Below, in pieces: positions 1-10,869 of a stretch of DNA of 64,000 bases. Origin of the DNA: Cryptomeria japonica (taxonomy: Eukaryota > Streptophyta > Pinopsida > Cupressales > Cupressaceae); contig NC_081408.1 of NCBI RefSeq assembly GCF_030272615.1, forward strand, positions 408,516,889-408,580,888. The letters run 5' to 3'. Within the stretch, counting starts at the first letter, position 1, and each line of letters opens with the position of its first letter. The position numbers were made by a program, and so were the translations under genes. Under the pieces are notes generated by a model, which ran no database searches, had not been told where the DNA came from, and was given only the letters and a program-made list of their open reading frames with translations.

Positions 1-163
1 AACTTAGATAGAGTCTCTAGTTCACCATATTCGGCCAACGGACAAACGGCACGAAACCCAACTCCTCCACAACGATTTGACTCTCAAAGCACTCACTGAA
101 ATTAAAGTCATATCCCGAGTGTGCCCATTCAAGAATAGAATCCATCCCAAATAATAGTTCTTA

Positions 164-499
164 TTAAAAATGAGAGTTCATGACCCAGCGGATATCTTCC
201 TCGACAATCCCCGATTCCAAACCCCAGGCCAAGATCATGGTAGCTATATCCACATTGCATTTCCACCGATGTGTGGCTTGTTGGAAGAAAAAGCCCAGCG
301 TCCCCTGCATCGCTCTTATAACTTCCTCTGATGGGCATTTGAGCAGTAGTCCAAGTCTTCGATTTTCCACCGGTCCATAAAGAGCTTTCTGTTGCTTCTT
401 TGTTTGGAAGATGAATGTAGCCTCCATCCTGTCGCCAAACAACACCTGCACAAAAAGGAGCACACACACACCAGCTAACAGAAGAATGATGAAATGCAT
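164..499 (-). CDS. Unrecognised small ORF with N-terminal hydrophobic segment
   Basis: An open frame of 111 codons starts at the ATG at 499-497; the open frame extends further upstream but without an ATG. Residues 2-19 are strongly hydrophobic (IILLLAGVCVLLFVQVLF) and would act as a signal anchor or membrane segment. The rest is soluble-looking, with no motif I recognise. After two adjacent stops the same frame stays open for a further ~45 codons towards the window edge, which suggests that this is the decayed part of a longer frame rather than a complete small gene. No neighbour supports a function. It could be a chance ORF or a repeat fragment. Confidence 0.2.
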   Translation of the reverse strand: MHFIILLLAGVCVLLFVQVLFGDRMEATFIFQTKKQQKALYGPVENRRLGLLLKCPSEEVIRAMQGTLGFFFQQATHRWKCNVDIATMILAWGLESGIVEEDIRWVMNSHF

Positions 500-550
500 C
501 AAATTTGGCTTCTTTAAAAAGGAAGTCGGCTCGTGCAAGTAGTTAATCAC

Positions 551-894
551 AGTACTGCCACGACCCTTGATAGTTATTACTTGACGTTGTGAATATCATG
601 TCATCACCCGCTCGCATAGTTGGAAACATTATAAACGGGAGCTTGCTGTAAGGAAGCACATGTAACGATTCACATCACTGTCGTTATTGCTATCATTCAT
701 GCTCACAAATACAACAAAATTGAGGAGTAACATGCTTGAGCTACCAATCATTACAAAACAAGAGTTAATGACCATCAAAAATGTGATTAACACACATCAT
801 ATATGTACTTCGGGAATAGAAAATATCATATGTTGTCTAATAGCATGATATGACCCTATCATGTCATCATTTAGAGTTCGAGTTTCAACCCATC
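551..894. other. No recognisable feature
   Basis: AT-rich sequence between the small ORF and the 3' end of the LINE. It should include any LINE 3' UTR, but I see no clear poly(A) tail (a T-run on this strand) and no target-site duplication. Confidence 0.5.
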
Positions 895-3800
895 TTATTC
901 TAAATCCAACTTGTCATCAAAAACTTCAAAAATAGAATCCTCAATCTGATTAAAGGACAAAGCCCATTTAGACAATTTATTTGCATCTGTATTGCCCTCC
1001 CGTTTGACATGGCTAACCATAACATCTTCAAAATGACTCAAGTCCTCTAAAATTAGTGAGATAAAATTTTGTAGGTGCCATGCTTTAATTTGGCCATTTT
1101 TTATTGCCTGGATTATAATCAATGAGTCCCCTTCTAGATGAAGTTTTTTAATCCCCATTTTCTGAGCACATAGAATTGCTAGCCACACTGCATAAACTTC
1201 TGCCTCATTGTTGGTGCCTTGTTTGATACGCTATGCTCCCAATTTTAAAATATTGTTGCTATGATCTCGAAAAACATCCCACCCCTAATAGACCCCCTCC
1301 ACGCTGAGCTGCCCCATCAAAATTGGCTTTGATCCACTTCGGCTGAGGTGGAGTCCATACTGTGGGTGAGTTAAATTTCTTACTCATTTGCCTAGAATGC
1401 CAGGCCCCATGTCTTATTTTGATATTAGGCCATGCTTTTTGTATTTTCATGTCCTCTATGGTGAAAGGGTTTTTCGTTGAATCCATCTGAGAAGCTGCAG
1501 CCCACAAAGTTTCCTCCACTGCCTGATCGATTATGCTACACAACCTTCTAACATCCTCAGCCTTGTCTTGGAAAATCCTCTGATTTCTTTCCTTTCATAT
1601 TTCCCATATCACAAGTGATGGGCATATGTTCCATATGCTTGAGAGAGTTGATTTCTTGTTTTGTCTTGGCCAGCTATCAAACACATCTTTGAGCGAATTT
1701 GGCAATGGGCTTTGCCATTGCAATTTACCTTTCACCAAATACCAACATTTGTGCGCTATCTTGCATTTTAACAGGAGGTGGTCAAGATTCTCTTCAACTT
1801 CCCCACACATAAAGAACCTGGTCGGTCCTACCAATCCAAGCCTTTTCCTCCTCTCACCAGTTAGAATTCTCCCTTTCAAGGCCAGCCATGCAAACGCCCC
1901 TACTTTGGGTAGACAATGCTTATGCCAAATTAAATCATTAGCTATCTTGCAGTCCCCTACCAAGCCTTCCAAAATCCTATACCCTAATTTAACCGGGTAG
2001 TTCCCATCTTTTGAACCACACCAAATTACTCTGTCCTCACCTTTTGTGAGGTAAATCTTTCTTTGATCCAAAACTTGTTTTAAAAGTATTTGTTGTTAAT
2101 TCGATAGCCCTATGTCTGAGAGGTCTTTCCAGCACTAAACTTCTCCTAGGTGACTTTGTTTGCTCACTAAATAGTCACTGACCTTGTCACCCCAAATCCT
2201 GCATAAAAGAGATTTTGCTTCAGAAAAATTGGCCATGTGTTTTATAACTGGGTATGCCACCCAAGAATCATCCTAGAATTTAGTTGACTTTCTGTTACCA
2301 ATATGCCACGAGATATGATCTGTGAGTACTTTCCTGCTGCTCACTATGAAGTTTCAAATTGCAGATCCTCTAGGTGGGTTTTTGATTGTGAAAATTTTGT
2401 GATTCTCCATTGTGTCTAGGTATTTGGCCCTCATAACCTTTACCCATAATTGATTTGGGTTAGTATAAATGCTCCAAGAGATTTTAGATCCCAGAGCCTC
2501 ATTCATAATTTGCCAATTCCTAAGCCCAGCACCACCCTTCACTTTCGAACTGCAAACTTTTTCCCAAGCCAATAGAGGGATCTTATCTTGTTCATTAGCT
2601 CCATTCCAAAAGAAATTTCTCATTTTCTGTTTGATCACATTGATGATTTTGCTGGGAATTTTTAGACATGTCATTGAGAAGATGGGTATGGCTGAGACAA
2701 TTGTTTTTAACATCAAAATTATGCTTGCCAAAGTCAACCATTTACTTTTCCATCCCTCCAATCTATTGAAGCAGCTTTCTACCAAAATTCTCCAAATTGC
2801 TGACTTATTAGCACCTCCAAATAAGGGAACACCTAAAAACTTACTTGGTAAAGTTCCCAGCTTCATGCCAAGAATGCTAATAATTTCCCTCTATTTCAAA
2901 GGTGGAGTATTGAAGAAAGAAATCTCATATTTGAGCTAGTTCACTTTTTGACCTGACATTTGTTCATATTTATCTATCACTTGTTTTACAACCCAAGCTT
3001 CCCTTGTCGAGGCCTCTCCACCTAGGAAATTGTCATCAACAAATTGCAGATGAGTCAGAGGGTCCACCCCTATAGCAATCCTTATACCCTTCCATCGGCC
3101 AGCATTACAATCTTTCGAAATCAAACGCCCCAACACTTCTGTCATGATGATGAAAAGGAAAGGGGACAGTGGGTCCCCCTGTCTTAAACCCTTGTTGGAA
3201 GAGAAGAAACCCCGAGGGCTCCCATTGATAAGGATGGAGAACCGAGGGGATTTAATACAACTTTCTATCTAGGCTATCCAAATTGGGTCAAAGCCCAATT
3301 TCACAAGAACTTTTAAGAGGAAATCTCTATTAACCTCATCATAGGCTTTCCTGATATCCACTTTTATCATAATATTCTCCTTTTTAGTTAGACGGATGGA
3401 ATGAATTGCCTCATGTGCCAAAATAATACCTTCATAAATCAATCTACCAGGGGTAAAACCACTATGTTCCAGGGAGATAACCTCTTCTAAAATACATTTT
3501 AACCTGTTAGCTATCACTTTAGAGATCACTTTATAGATCGTGTTGCACAAAGAGATGGGCCCGAAGTCATGGAAGGTAGATATGTTTTCCTTTTTTGGGA
3601 TCAGTGCTATGAAAGTATTGTTAAAGTCCTTAAGGATAAAACCACGTGTTCTAGACTCCTCCAATACTTCCTCCATCGACACAGCCCTGAGTAACATTTT
3701 GTTATGTTGCTCCTTCACACAAGGGGGTAAGACATCCATAACAAAATGCAACTCTTGGTCTGCCCTTGATTCTCCATTGAAATTACTCGAGAAGAAGTTC

Positions 3801-5009
3801 ATCACCTCACTGTTGATGGAAACCTGGTTGGTTAATATCTCTCCCTCCGTATTGTGTATTGAGAAAATTTTGTTATAATTCCTCCTAACCTTTGTAGAGG
3901 TGTGGAAAAATTTGGTATTCATGTCACCTTCCTTTAGCCATGTCTCATGGGATTTTTGTCTCCAAAAGGTTTCTTCTCTTTCTAAGACTTCAGAGTACAC
4001 CTTATTAAGTTGTTTCTCTCTCAAGAAGGTCGATTCATCCATGCCTTATAAAATAATTTGTTCGTGTAGTGTTTTAAAATCTTCCTCTAGACTCAATTTC
4101 TCATTGAAAATATTTTTGAAAGACTCCTTGTTCCACTTTTTGAGTTGTTCTTTTACAAATTGAAGTTTTTTGAGAAACATAAAAGCCTTATTACCTAGAT
4201 TTTCGGGGGGCGAGTTCCAACATGTCTCCACCAGAGGTCTTAAATCGTTATCCCTTAGCCACATAGCTTCAAATTTGAAAGGGCATCTATCAGGGGCTCT
4301 TTCATCCTGAATTCGAATGCCAATGGGGTAGTGGTCTGATCCGGTGAATGGAAAAACATCAACACTACACGTCCATAGATGAGAGGACCAGTCACCAGCT
4401 ATGAAGAATCTGTCAAGTCTTTCTACTATATTTAAAAATCCACTTCTTATGTTTGTCCAAGTGAATCCCCTAGTTTTGAAGGGGATTTCTATTTACCTGA
4501 ATCGATGATGAAAGAGCCAAAATCTAAGTTACTCTGCCTCATCCAACCATTGCCACCCATTTTTTCGATGGTCGAATCAAGGCATTGAAGTCTCCACCTA
4601 TAAGGAAAGGTGTTACAGTGTCCTATCTAAGGCACCCTGAGATATCATTCCACAACTATTTTTTTAAAGAGGGGCTATTTGGGCCATAGACATTGATTAA
4701 AAACAATTGCAGCTGAAGTTGCTTCGAGTAAACTCGCACCCACTGCCACCATTGTCCCTGGTTAATACTGTTGACCTCCACTAGGGACTCATTCCATAAA
4801 ATGGCTAAACCACCTGAGGCTCCTTGAGCCTCAAATAAGACACATTTCCATTTTTTGAGTCTACTATAAAAGGTTTCAAAATCTTCAGACTTAATTTTGG
4901 TTTCCTGTAGGCAAATGAGATCCGGGCAAAACTGATCAAGACATCTCTTAATTAATCTAACCTTTTCAGGGGCATTGCAGCCCCTGACATTCCACAAAAG
5001 GAACCTCAT
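895..5009 (-). pseudogene. LINE ORF2 (endonuclease, RT, zf-RVT, RNase H), broken
   Basis: The ATG at 5009 opens with the endonuclease signature WNVRG. Further endonuclease motifs are CLQETK (about 4895), GGDFN (about 4597) and SDHYPI (about 4330). The reverse transcriptase covers about 3880-2940: PISLCNTIYKVISK, the motif A region KVDIRKAYDEV, then GDPLSPFLF (about 3180) and a FVDD-type catalytic box (about 3040). A zf-RVT region lies in 2071-1595. RNase H starts at about 1330 (KANFDGAA) and ends at 895, with EGDSL and HVKREGN motifs. One frame runs from 4264 to 1259 with several stops. Frameshifts lie between 4655 and 4265 and near 1250. Several stops replace expected tryptophans. It is not functional. 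Confidence 0.9.
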
Positions 5010-6890
5010 TTCTTCTGGGAAGAGACCACGTCCCTTCCTGATCTAAGCTTGAGTTTGCTTTGGCCAGCAACATTACCTGCAATCTCCAATCTAACTGTAT
5101 TGGATTTAGGTCCTCTTTTCTTACTCTCGCCTATCTTTACCTTAGCATTTTGAGCCAAAGTCATTTCTAGAGTTCTCCTATCCGAAACCCCTCCTATAGC
5201 AAGAAGTCCCATGTCATCCTCTCCCTCGGATTTTGATGAAATCAGGTCACCTCCACTATCTTTCACCCCTTCAAAGGATGATTCTAGGTTTTGGATGGGA
5301 GAGATTTGGATATCCTTAAAGACTGTTTCCTCCATGATTTGATCAATTGTTAGAAGTGTAGAGGGGAGCTTGTCATCATATAAGTGTGTCTTTTCTTGAG
5401 GCACCTCATTATGTTCTTTAGGCATATCCTCCATCTAAGTCTCTAGGACTAAAGTCTCTTCCTCATCTGCCATGGAATCAGCTTAAAAAATTTGTGGGGA
5501 CACATTGATGTCCTCTTCAGTATGGTCAACATTTTGCTTATGATTCTTTGAAGAGGTTAAATCTAGAGCACTTAAACCAGTGATAGGGGCCCAGGTGTTT
5601 CTCACTGCATCCATCACCTTACCCTGCAATTGAGGATCACTATATTGGTTTTGAGTCGTTACTGAATATGATCTGACAGTGTTTGTTATGGTTACCAGGT
5701 GCTTTGTAGATGACTCAGATGCAAATAGATAGTTAATCGGTCCTTTTCTAAAACAGAGAGATGCTATTGCGTTCAGATCTGACCCATAACTCTTCCTAGA
5801 ATGTTGTAAAACATCCCAATCCAATGTTTCCCGTTGATGTTCCTAGTCCTTTGATTCTAAAACCCTGATTATATCCTCTGCCAGTCCATCTTGGACTTTA
5901 GACTTTCCTTTGTCTTTGATTTTGCAATCCCCTTTAGCGTGGGCAAAGGAGTTGTAATATGAGCATTTTGCCATCCTTTCTTCCAGGACCACCTTCTGCG
6001 CCTAGATCCCCGAACCAAATTTGATTTCTATTATGTCTGATAAGTTATGCACTAGATCCCAATCGATGCATATCCGCAAGACCATACTGTAATCTGTGGG
6101 ATCTATAAACTCGTCAGCTTTTCTAAAGAAACCTAGGTTTTCACCTATTTTTTAAAGGGTTTCTGTGTTTTTGTATTCCTGAGGCAACCCTGGAAATTTA
6201 ATCCATATTGGTACCCTATTGATGGTTTCTGCATCTGGGTTGAAATTTGGCTTCCATTTGAGAATGCTAAAGCCTTTTCCATCCATAAAGAAAGGTCCAT
6301 TGTCAAGAATCCAATCCCTATCCATATTAGTAGGGCATATAACCAAGAAAAAGCCATTTTCTAGTGTTTTTAGTTCTACACCCTCCCCCCAAATAGAATC
6401 ACACCATGCCCTGATTTTTTACAGAGACGACCACGAGCCCCCCCCATTTCAGGAAGAGAGCGTGTGCATTAAGAAAACTGATATTATCACCCCATTAAAC
6501 ATTCGAGATTTCAATGTTCAGGACTCTATTATAGGTTGAGTTAGGGCATACCTCTGACACTTTCGCAGCTTCCCTCGAGGGCTTCTGCTTCCAAAATTTC
6601 TCTTGCACCGTCTTGAAATCCACCTTTTGATGGTTGCTTAGTACCTCATACTCTTTGAAACTGTCATTGTTCTTAAACCTGTCGTTACATTTAAAACCAC
6701 CTGATACCGTCCTCCTTTGTTGCACATTCTTCAGACCCTTCCATGGCCAAGACTAGTCTCGTAACACTGCACGGGTATCTCTGAAATGGCCACGATACCC
6801 ATTCCTATTCCTTGGCCATTTTCCATTGAAGCCTCCACTGTACCTAAAACCTTCATGGCATCTGAAGCTCTGCCAGGGTCGAACCGCCAT
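5006..6890 (-). pseudogene. LINE ORF1 (DUF4283 / gag-like, zinc knuckle), broken
   Basis: Probable start ATG at 6890. The segment around 6380-6152 has the DUF4283 pattern: a GFF-like core, then a 'GPFFMDGKGF...W.PNF' stretch, then 'IWIKFPGLPQEY'. DUF4283 is the usual nucleic-acid-binding domain of plant L1 ORF1. About 200 nt downstream a CCHC zinc knuckle is recognisable at 5965-5924, but its second cysteine is replaced by tyrosine (C-x2-Y-x4-H-x4-C). The C-terminal part (5824-5006) is hydrophilic, with no known fold. The frame is interrupted by stops and shifts, for example near 6140 and 5435. Its final TGA overlaps the ATG of ORF2. Confidence 0.8.
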
Positions 6891-6904
6891 TTTTTCCATA
6901 CGTG

Positions 6905-7145
6905 TGTGATTCATGTATTTATTGCTTATATGTATATTTTTAATTGATCATGTTTTAATTAAATATGTATTTATTGCTTGTGTTCATATTTTAATTAAAT
7001 ATGTATTTATTGTTTATGTGTATACATGTAGTAATTGCTTGTGTATATTTTTTAATTGATTTTGATATGTATTTATTGCTTATGTGTATATTGCTTAATT
7101 GATTCATGTTTTAATTAAATGTTTGCTTGTATATATTTAATCTAA
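6905..7145. repeat. Degenerate AT-rich tandem repeat
   Basis: Blocks containing ATGTATTTATTGCTTATGTG and TTTTAATTAAAT recur about every 45-60 bp over this stretch, with several substitutions and length changes. It lies directly upstream of the ORF1 start of the LINE, so it may be part of the LINE 5' region or older sequence beside it. Confidence 0.55.
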
Positions 7146-7690
7146 ATGTGTATTTTAATTATGTGATTAAGTTATTTGAGAACTATGTGACTAATTTATG
7201 TACATGATCTATCTTCAGCATGTATAATTTTTTTAAATGTCTATGTCAAAATAAATATAATACATACACAACACGTATGTCCTGAAATGTACTAAACTGG
7301 ATGATATACTATATATATTTAATGTCCATGAAACACACGTACTAAACAAGCATGGCACATGAAATAAACAAACTGCACAAAATAAACAAGCATGACATAT
7401 TGTATATATAGGTCCTGAAATATTTTTCAAAATAAGTCCATGTGATGGAATGTTTAGTAAACTGCATGAAAGACATAACAAATCTATATATATCTAGCTC
7501 CTAAAATCAAGAGTACTCCCTAAATTCTAGGCTCATCTTCAAGACACGTGATCGAGAATGAGGAGAATCACAGAGTTGTAAGACAAAATGAAAGTTTGTG
7601 AGAACTACAATATATGTAATTATAAATTTTTATTTAACAACTTCTAAATTGTTTTAAAACATTTTACACGTTATTTAAGTAGTTGTACAA
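7146..7690. other. AT-rich sequence, nothing recognised
   Basis: No coding signal, RNA gene or transposon end is visible. It lies downstream of the stop of the multi-exon pseudogene on the minus strand and may contain that gene's 3' flank. Confidence 0.4.
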
Positions 7691-9975
7691 CTAAAAAACT
7701 TGTCGCATATGTACATGAGTAGGCTCTTCTCCTCTTTCCACTAAGTGCTCTGCATCTCCAGGTGCTATAGGGGTTGTCAATGTCTCTACTATCTCATGTT
7801 ATAGTACACATAGATCTTTGAAAAAATAGAAATTTATTAAATTTATATTTAATATTCAATTAAATATATAAATAAAAAATTTAAAGGTCCTATAAATTTT
7901 GCATGTATATCCTAAATTTAGGTGATTTTAAAATGTGTACTTGAAAGTTTATATATATATCGTGTACTTGAGGATCATATCCTGTATAATGCACATCCAC
8001 GTGCTATACATCAGTATGTCCAAGTGTTGTGGGTCGAGTGGTTGTAATATCGGAAGCAAAAGTACTAGAATTAACAAGATCCTCCAAAGTAAAAGAAGAG
8101 CACATATATTTAACATGTCAATGTGCATACACTACATATGTGTATGATTTATATTTATTTAATTATAAAATTATCAAATAAAAACTCAAATTGTTCACCT
8201 GAAATGCAGTCAATGTCTGCAGAAAACTAACAAGAGGGTCACCATGATCATGTGGGTCTAAAAAAACCATCCTAATGGTCGTGTCCACCTGTAACAAAAT
8301 TCAATTTTTACCTTTAATACTTAAGATCTTGATTGAATACATGTATTTTATTTAATATATCTAGATGTACACAATTAAAAATTAATTATATTAGTGTCAA
8401 CACGTACAATTGATGCTGGAGGAGCACTCACCACAATCGTAGGTGGATAATCTGACGTGGAAGTTGGTGTTGTACTCCCCTTTTAAAAAGTTCATTTAAA
8501 TATTTGAACGATATGTCAACAAATAAATAATATATATGTATGTATATATGCATATGTGTACACAAATTGTAACATCTAAATTAAACAATTTTAAAATTAA
8601 AATAAATTACCCCAATAGACGTGTCGAGATCAAGAGGTGTTGATAGTGCACTAAAACGATCGGAAGATCTAACTGTTGATGTGTGGGCCCCAACCATGGC
8701 CTAGAGACATACATGTTTAATGAAGATATATACATGCATTGAATATGTGTGTGTGTGTGTGTGTGTATGTGTGTGTGTGTGTTCAATTTTAACTATAATA
8801 TTAATTTTTCATTTTAAAAAATAGAATAGATGATCTATATAACTTAACATTTGTACATACATACATACATACATGTTTACCACGTGAATCATGATTTGTC
8901 AGATGATCATCGACACATAGGAAATCGACATATGAACCAATATTATCATGATCAACGGATGCTCTGGGTCGTGCGGCTAAAGAGGATGGATCATGATGTG
9001 AAATGGAAGCACCTGGAGCATCACGGGGCCCATAGCATAGTCGATGACAACTGGTACAAAAATGGGGTGCTGGTGTACGCAGAATGGTTGTAATGTCAAC
9101 ATCATCCTCACCTCCTAAATCTCCACTAGCATCATGGCCACCTACCAAATCAGATGTCTGCTGACTAAGGCTACTAGTGAGTGTAGTCAATGCACCCAAT
9201 GTCGAGATAACAAAATGCTGGTAAACATGCATAGGTATGACAGGATCTATGGGAGCCACAAGGGGCTGGTGAGGGGCAGGTTGGTTGGGGTCAGTACGTG
9301 CCCCTAACCTATGTTGTGGCATGCCACCACTAACACCCTGAAATTATCTAAAATCAAAGTAATCGGGCTTTAAACCCAAAATAAACTCTGCATACAATTT
9401 CCTCTAAAAGTATAGGGGCCACTCTAAGTTTTCATGTGGTAGTTGGTCAAATACCATTGCCATTGTTCCCAAAAATTATCAGTCATTCCCTAATGTGTAC
9501 ATCACCTCATTAATATGCAAGATTTGTTTGTAGGAATGGGTTCACCTGTGACAAGGTCTCAAAAATAAGGAACTAAGTGTGCTTTGGTTATTCTCAAGTC
9601 TAAAATCTCCCTATAAGAGAGGTCATTAGAATAGAACTAGCGTCTCACCTCTCTCCATGCTCGATGTGTATCAATCTCCTCATCAATGGATCTAACTACA
9701 TCAAGAACGTTTGATGCAAAATGCAGCATGTGTCATGACATGAGGGGTGCTCTAAGGATCTCATTAACTCTTTCTTGTATAGATCCAACATTCTCATCAA
9801 TTATGGGTCGATATCGAGCCTCATCAGAACCAAGAGGTGGAGGCTAACGTGGGCATGGAGGTGGAGATGGAGGTGGTGCACCATGAGCAGGGTCATGTGG
9901 GGGGGGTGGAGCCTCTAGTGGATTAAGCAATTCAACTATATGAAACTCATCCATGTGTACAATCTGAGCTCTGCA
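7691..9975 (-). pseudogene. Unrecognised multi-exon gene remnant (Pro/Ser/Thr-rich C-terminus)
   Basis: Read on the minus strand, coding-like sequence is split by introns with plausible borders. A long exon begins near 9975 (ATG at 9950) and ends at 8873 before GTATGT. Further exons are 8700-8611 (30 codons), 8479-8432 (16 codons, donor GTGAGT), 8288-8199 (30 codons), about 8090-7971, and a last exon of about 7797-7691 ending in TAG. The three middle exons are all phase 0, which is unlikely by chance. The first exon carries stops and a probable frameshift near 9500-9600, with several stops at likely tryptophan codons. The N-terminal part is proline-rich, followed by a helical-looking segment. 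I do not recognise the family; a transposon-encoded protein is the most likely origin. Confidence 0.5.
8745..8782. repeat. (GT)n microsatellite
   Basis: A run of GT dinucleotides with one interruption (TATG). It falls in the intron between the 8873 donor and the 8700 acceptor of the multi-exon pseudogene. Confidence 0.9.
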
Positions 9976-10294
9976 TATATATACATTTAAATACAAACAT
10001 GAATAAAAAAATTATTTTAAAAAATTAACTTTTGAAATTGAATAAATAATAAAAACATGGATACATATCCATACAAGCTAGAGACAAATTTGATCAAGAA
10101 CATTCATATATGAAATCAAGAATATGTAAATGATTACATAAGAATCCAATAACACACACACACACACATATATTTCAAACATTTGATCACATGTATGCAT
10201 TTTTTTTTAAACTTTCAAGCACGTGTATATATACATGTACTAAATTCAATCACTAATTTTTAATATCTAGGACTTTTAAAATTAATCCTAGGAT
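9976..10294. other. AT-rich spacer, nothing recognised
   Basis: Low-complexity AT-rich sequence with a short (CA)n run near 10150. It separates the minus-strand pseudogene from the first short-repeat array. Confidence 0.4.
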
Positions 10295-10869
10295 GTACAT
10301 GCCTTAAGGGGATTGGCCTAACTAGAACATGTGGCTTAAGGGGATCAAACTAAATAGGACAAGTGGCTTAAGGGGATAGGCCTAATTAGGAAATGTCGCT
10401 TAAGGGGAATAAGCTTTAAATAGTCCACACATGTGGCTCGAGGGGATCATGGATCTATTTAGGACATATGGATTAAAAGGGGATCATTTGAAATAATTAG
10501 TACATGGATTAAGGGGAAATTAACTAATTAGGATCAAACTAAATAGGTCACATGGCTTAAGGGGATGGTCATAATTAGGACATGTGGCTTAAGGGGATGG
10601 TCATAATAGTTCCTAAATTATGGCATATTAATAGGACCCAATATGTCATAATATGCCCTATTATGGCATAATAGGACCTATTATGTCATATTAGGTCCTA
10701 TTAAATGCCATAATAGGACCCATTATGGCATAATAGTCCACCTAATATGACATAATAGGATCTATTATGCCATAATATGTCCTAATAGGTCCTATTATGG
10801 CATAATAAGGCCTATTATGACATATTTGGTCCACTTATGAAATTAACTAATTAGGATTAAACTAAATAA
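10295..10869. repeat. Short-repeat region: GGCTTAAGGGGAT units, then palindromic TATTATGCCATAATA units
   Basis: From 10295 to about 10605 the motif GTGGCTTAAGGGGAT recurs every 35-50 bp. From about 10610 to 10850 it gives way to closely packed copies of the self-complementary motif TATTATGCCATAATA and the half-site CCTATTATGGCATAATAGG. This forms the outer edge of the larger array that follows. Confidence 0.8.

Larger units (their letters stand above)
895..6890 (-). mobile_element. Decayed L1-clade LINE (plant type, with RNase H)
   Basis: This is a near full-length non-LTR retrotransposon on the minus strand. From 5' to 3' it has ORF1 with a DUF4283-type domain and a zinc knuckle, then ORF2 with AP endonuclease, reverse transcriptase, a zf-RVT segment and RNase H. 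This is the usual order in plant L1 elements with a C-terminal RNase H. The coding part is about 6.0 kb, normal for the family. It has lost coding capacity through many in-frame stops and at least two frameshifts. I could not define the 5' UTR, the 3' tail or the TSD, so the bounds are those of recognisable coding sequence. Confidence 0.9.

Noticed and set aside
1626..2000. Plus-strand ORF in the LINE
   Set aside because: Antisense shadow of the zf-RVT region of ORF2, which has clear family motifs on the minus strand.
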